DNA of 56,008 nt from Deltaproteobacteria bacterium (GTDB lineage: Bacteria > Myxococcota_A > UBA796 > SXON01): contig BJHF01000039.1 in the NCBI GenBank assembly GCA_014191855.1, positions 1 to 56,008 on the forward strand, written 5' to 3'. Positions 53,862 through 56,008 of this stretch are shown here, one piece after another. Position 1 is the stretch's first letter, and every line of letters starts with the position of its first letter. Under the pieces are notes generated by a model. That model worked only from the letters and a program-made list of their open reading frames with translations. It had not been told where the DNA came from and did not search any database. The position numbers were made by a program, and so were the translations under genes.

Positions 53862-53980
53862 GAGGCGGAACCCGAAGTTGCTGAGGGCGTAGCTCGGGGT
53901 GTCGGTGTTGCGATAGGCAACCGTCGCGACCGACGCGTAGTAGGCCCAAACGCCACCCCGAATCACACGCAAGGAGCCTG
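53862..53980 (-). repeat. Variable-repeat-like 3' end of the FGE-fold gene
   Basis: The last ~40 codons of the FGE-fold lipoprotein match the orphan block 52914-53008 in the same orientation, 0.95 kb downstream in the direction of transcription. Residues aligned to AAC codons of the other copy read L, A, Y, Y, V, T, D here. An extra 24 nt (eight codons) is present relative to the orphan copy, so the two are not an exact donor-recipient pair. Confidence 0.6.
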
Positions 53981-54836
53981 ACGCCGGTGCCGGCGGATCC
54001 GTCGTCGCGACACCGCTCCCGTACCCGCCGTACGCGGCGTCGCACCAATCGTTCGTCCACTCCCACACGTTCCCGCTCATGTCGCAGAAGCCCCAGGCGT
54101 TGGCCGCCAGCGAGCACGCCGAGTGTGCGTCGGTACCCATGGAATACGCATTTTCGTACGTCCAAGCGACGTTCGCCGCTGTGTCCGAACCAGAGTACGT
54201 CGTGTCCACCCCGGCTCGCGCTGCGTACCCCCACTCCGCTTCCGTCGGCACGCGGTAGCCCGGGCAGGAAGGGGGGATCCGCGAGGTAGGCTGCGGCCAT
54301 GTCGCTGCCGTCGGACAGGTAGCACTCCGCGACGCCCTCCTCGGTCGAGAGCCAATTCGCGTACATCGCCGCATCGTACCAGGTCATCGTGTCGGCCGGG
54401 CAGTCGGCGGTGGTGCCGGTGCAGGGGTAGCTGGGGAGCGACGAGTACGTCCAACTCGTGTTGCTGGGGTCGGTCTCCCACTCCCCGCGCGTCGTCTCGG
54501 TTTGGGCGAGGTAGAAGTCATGCGACAGGGTGACGGCGTGATCGGTGTAGCTGCCGCTGGAGTCGCCGAGGCCGCTGCCCATCGAGAACGTGCCGCCTGT
54601 AAGGTAGATCATCGTGGCGCCGGAGGTCGTCGTGTATGTAGCCGCACAGCCCGCCAGCACGTCCGGCAGCGAAGCGTCGGAGTCGTCGCAATCGGTCGTG
54701 GTCGAGTAGCCGTCCCCGTCCGCGTCCTCCGCGGCGATGTCCACCTCCCCGCTGTCGCCCGGCTCCACCGCAAAACCCACCTTCTCCGTGATCTCCGCCG
54801 GAAGAATGAGCGTACACCCCGCAAGAACCAGCGCGA

Positions 54837-55488
54837 TCACCACGTCACCGCCGCGACCGCGCCGAACGCTACCCCAGCGCCCGCCGCGACGTAACAACCG
54901 TAGCTGAGCCCGTTTGTCCCCGTGGCCATCCCTTCGAGCTTTGCTCGGTAGTTCACGCGTTATTCCTCGCCCACGGAGCCATCAAGATCCGGCTGTGCAT
55001 CGAACTCTGCGCGCCCATCGGCGGCGAGCGCGTAGAGCACTCCCGACGTGATCAGCGATGCGCCGGAGAGCACGAGCCACGGCGCTCGATGCCCCCACCC
55101 CCCGGGGGGGCGTTCGTTCGACGGTCGCCCGCGTGCCGCCCAAGTTCGAGGTGGCGACCGAAGAGCCTGCCACGGGAACCACCCAGTCGAAGCCCGCTTG
55201 GTCGGGGCCGCGATAGTGCGTCGCGAGCACCGCGCCTTGCCCGTCGAGCTGCTGCAGGATCGCCGCCCGTAGCAACGGGGCGCGAAGCACATGCGCGCCG
55301 TCGGCCTCGATCCAGCCGCTGCCCGGCTTGGGAAGCTCGGCGCCGGGGTCGTCGTGGAGGTACAACATCGCAGCGGTCACCTGCCCGCGGATCGGGTGCC
55401 CATCGGGCAACAACGCCGTTGGAATCTGGTGTCCCGGCTCGGTCGCAAACACGCCTGCGCGCGCGTGGGCAAAGAGGAGGAGCACCAT
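54837..55488 (-). pseudogene. Secreted/membrane protein upstream of the FGE gene, frameshifted and with in-frame stop
   Basis: Start taken at ATG 55488 (signal MVLLLFAHARAGVFA; the exact start is uncertain). A periplasmic part (IPTALLPDGHPIRGQVTAAM, GWIEADGAHVLRAPLLRAAI) runs to a C6G7 junction at 55098-55110, where the frame shifts. It continues with a membrane helix APWLVLSGASLITSGVLYALA, then meets a TAA at 54960-54962, after which the same frame goes on with YRAKLEGMATGTNGLSYG and a second helix to a TGA at 54837-54839 that overlaps the FGE GTG. Two-helix C termini of this kind precede FGE lipoproteins in Myxococcota-like operons (from memory). Confidence 0.65.
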
Positions 55489-55946
55489 CGCGAGAGCGCA
55501 GCCCACGGGTGCCGTTCGCGCCGGGTTGGATTCCCGGCGCGCCAGCTCGTGGGTCGAGGCGCTCCGGGCACGCGGACCGGGCGTGCCGCAGGCCCGACTC
55601 CCCTTGGTGCCGGGGTGCCCGCTCACCCACCAGGCAACGAGAGCGGCGCCTCGCGTCGGCACCGTGCTTTCGCTCCGCGTTGGGCTCGTTTGCGCCGTCC
55701 CGAGGCGCATCCCACCGAACCACCACCACATTCTTGGCGTCTTGGCTGCTTTGCGTGCCAATTCGGACCGCCGCCCCCCACCTCGATGTGAGAATGTGTC
55801 GCGACACACGGCGCGTCTGCCCGCACGGCCGCGCCGGACCGCGGAGCGAGCCACCCGCAACAAAGGGACCGGGCCTGCCGCCTGATCACTAGTGACATCT
55901 TGACAAGTCAATCCCACCGAGTGATCGGTCGTTCTTGGAGAATTCC
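55489..55946. other. Region between gene remnant and transposase
   Basis: 458 nt with no convincing gene. Its right end is less GC-rich and holds nested inverted repeats: TCACTAGTGA (55886-55895, perfect palindrome), GATCACT (55884-55890) against AGTGATC (55920-55926), and TTGAC/GTCAA (55900-55911). These may be the end or promoter region of the insertion sequence. Confidence 0.45.
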
Positions 55947-56008
55947 ATGGACCCGACCCGGTGGAGCGAAGAAGAATTCGGTTGCGTTGTTCTCGGGGAT
56001 GCACGGCT
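55947..56008 (+). CDS. IS4-family (Tn5-like) transposase, N terminus only
   Basis: ATG at 55947 with TTGGAG upstream at good spacing. The 20 visible residues include RWSEEEFG and VVLGDARL, the start of the Tn5-type transposase DNA-binding domain (W-x-E-x-E-F-x3-LGDAR). The gene runs off the right edge. Marks the start of an insertion sequence next to the decayed region. Confidence 0.8.
   Translation, partial: MDPTRWSEEEFGCVVLGDAR

Larger units (their letters stand above)
53844..54840 (-). pseudogene. FGE/sulfatase-modifying-factor-fold lipoprotein with C-tract frameshift
   Basis: Starts at a GTG (54840) overlapping the previous stop (GTGA); lipobox LVLAGC, then DADGDGYS and an FGE domain: TFSMGSG, ETTRGEWE, MTWYDAAMYANWLS. 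At a run of six C on the coding strand (54271-54276) the frame shifts; the remainder GYRVPTEAEWGYAARAG, GNVWEWTNDW and RVIRGGVWAYY to GFRLSRSIP is in the next frame, ending at 53844. Removing one C restores about 330 codons. No C-terminal catalytic Cys pair, so a binding role rather than formylglycine synthesis is likely. Phase variation, decay or sequencing error are all possible. Confidence 0.8.

Noticed and set aside
53844..54840. Active formylglycine-generating enzyme
   Set aside because: The C-terminal part has no catalytic cysteine pair and the protein is a lipoprotein with a broken frame; the fold is used in many non-enzymatic proteins.

Overview
The window is G+C-rich DNA from a Gram-negative bacterium. 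It has lipid A/Kdo enzymes (LpxK, WaaA, LpxL-like), an MsbA-type exporter, a TonB-dependent receptor and outer-membrane barrels. The many secreted lipoproteins with Asp/Ser/Thr-Gly-Ala spacers after the lipobox, together with HEAT, TIG, FGE-fold and spherulin-4 lipoproteins, are typical of Myxococcota-like (former deltaproteobacterial) genomes. That assignment is inferred from style; only about 40 nt of 16S rRNA is visible. Genes are packed into operons with many 4-nt ATGA/GTGA junctions, so GTG starts are common.

Left end (1-8.4 kb): the 5' end of a 16S rRNA gene with a leader and two tandem promoters, then a complete anaerobic benzoyl-CoA operon on the minus strand: had-oah-dch-bcrC-bcrB-bcrA-bcrD-GNAT. 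It encodes the ATP-dependent (class I) benzoyl-CoA reductase plus the three enzymes that take the cyclic diene to ring cleavage. No ferredoxin, benzoate-CoA ligase or regulator is visible.

8.4-25 kb: housekeeping and envelope genes: zapA-DUF2752, an NAD-dependent epimerase, an acyl-CoA dehydrogenase, an Nfu-type Fe-S carrier, a HEAT lipoprotein, DUF4846, folD-FmdB, an operon of two ArsA/Get3-like ATPases plus coaE, a ZIP-like protein, and several lipoproteins or secreted proteins including one made of YD/RHS-like repeats.

25-52.4 kb: hipBA toxin-antitoxin, patatin-lipoprotein pair, M20 peptidase, an operon TIG lipoprotein-TonB receptor-spherulin-4 lipoprotein-nadC-MBL hydrolase, a lipid A operon containing a WaaA-LpxK fusion and an LpxL-like acyltransferase, a class V aminotransferase, a copper module (DUF3347, barrel, multicopper oxidase), an M2/M3-like peptidase lipoprotein, a protein with an effector-associated-like domain, and a Dpm1-GT39-MsbA-GH6 operon.

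Right end (52.4-56 kb): a decayed or error-rich accessory region. It holds the second copy of a dispersed ~226-nt structured repeat (first copy at 10.4 kb), a template-repeat-like block matching the 3' end of an FGE-fold lipoprotein gene with mismatches concentrated at adenines (the pattern of a diversity-generating retroelement, but with no reverse transcriptase in the window), a frameshifted GxxExxY gene, a large inverted repeat, a G19 tract, two frameshifted genes in an operon, and the start of an IS4-type transposase cut by the window edge.
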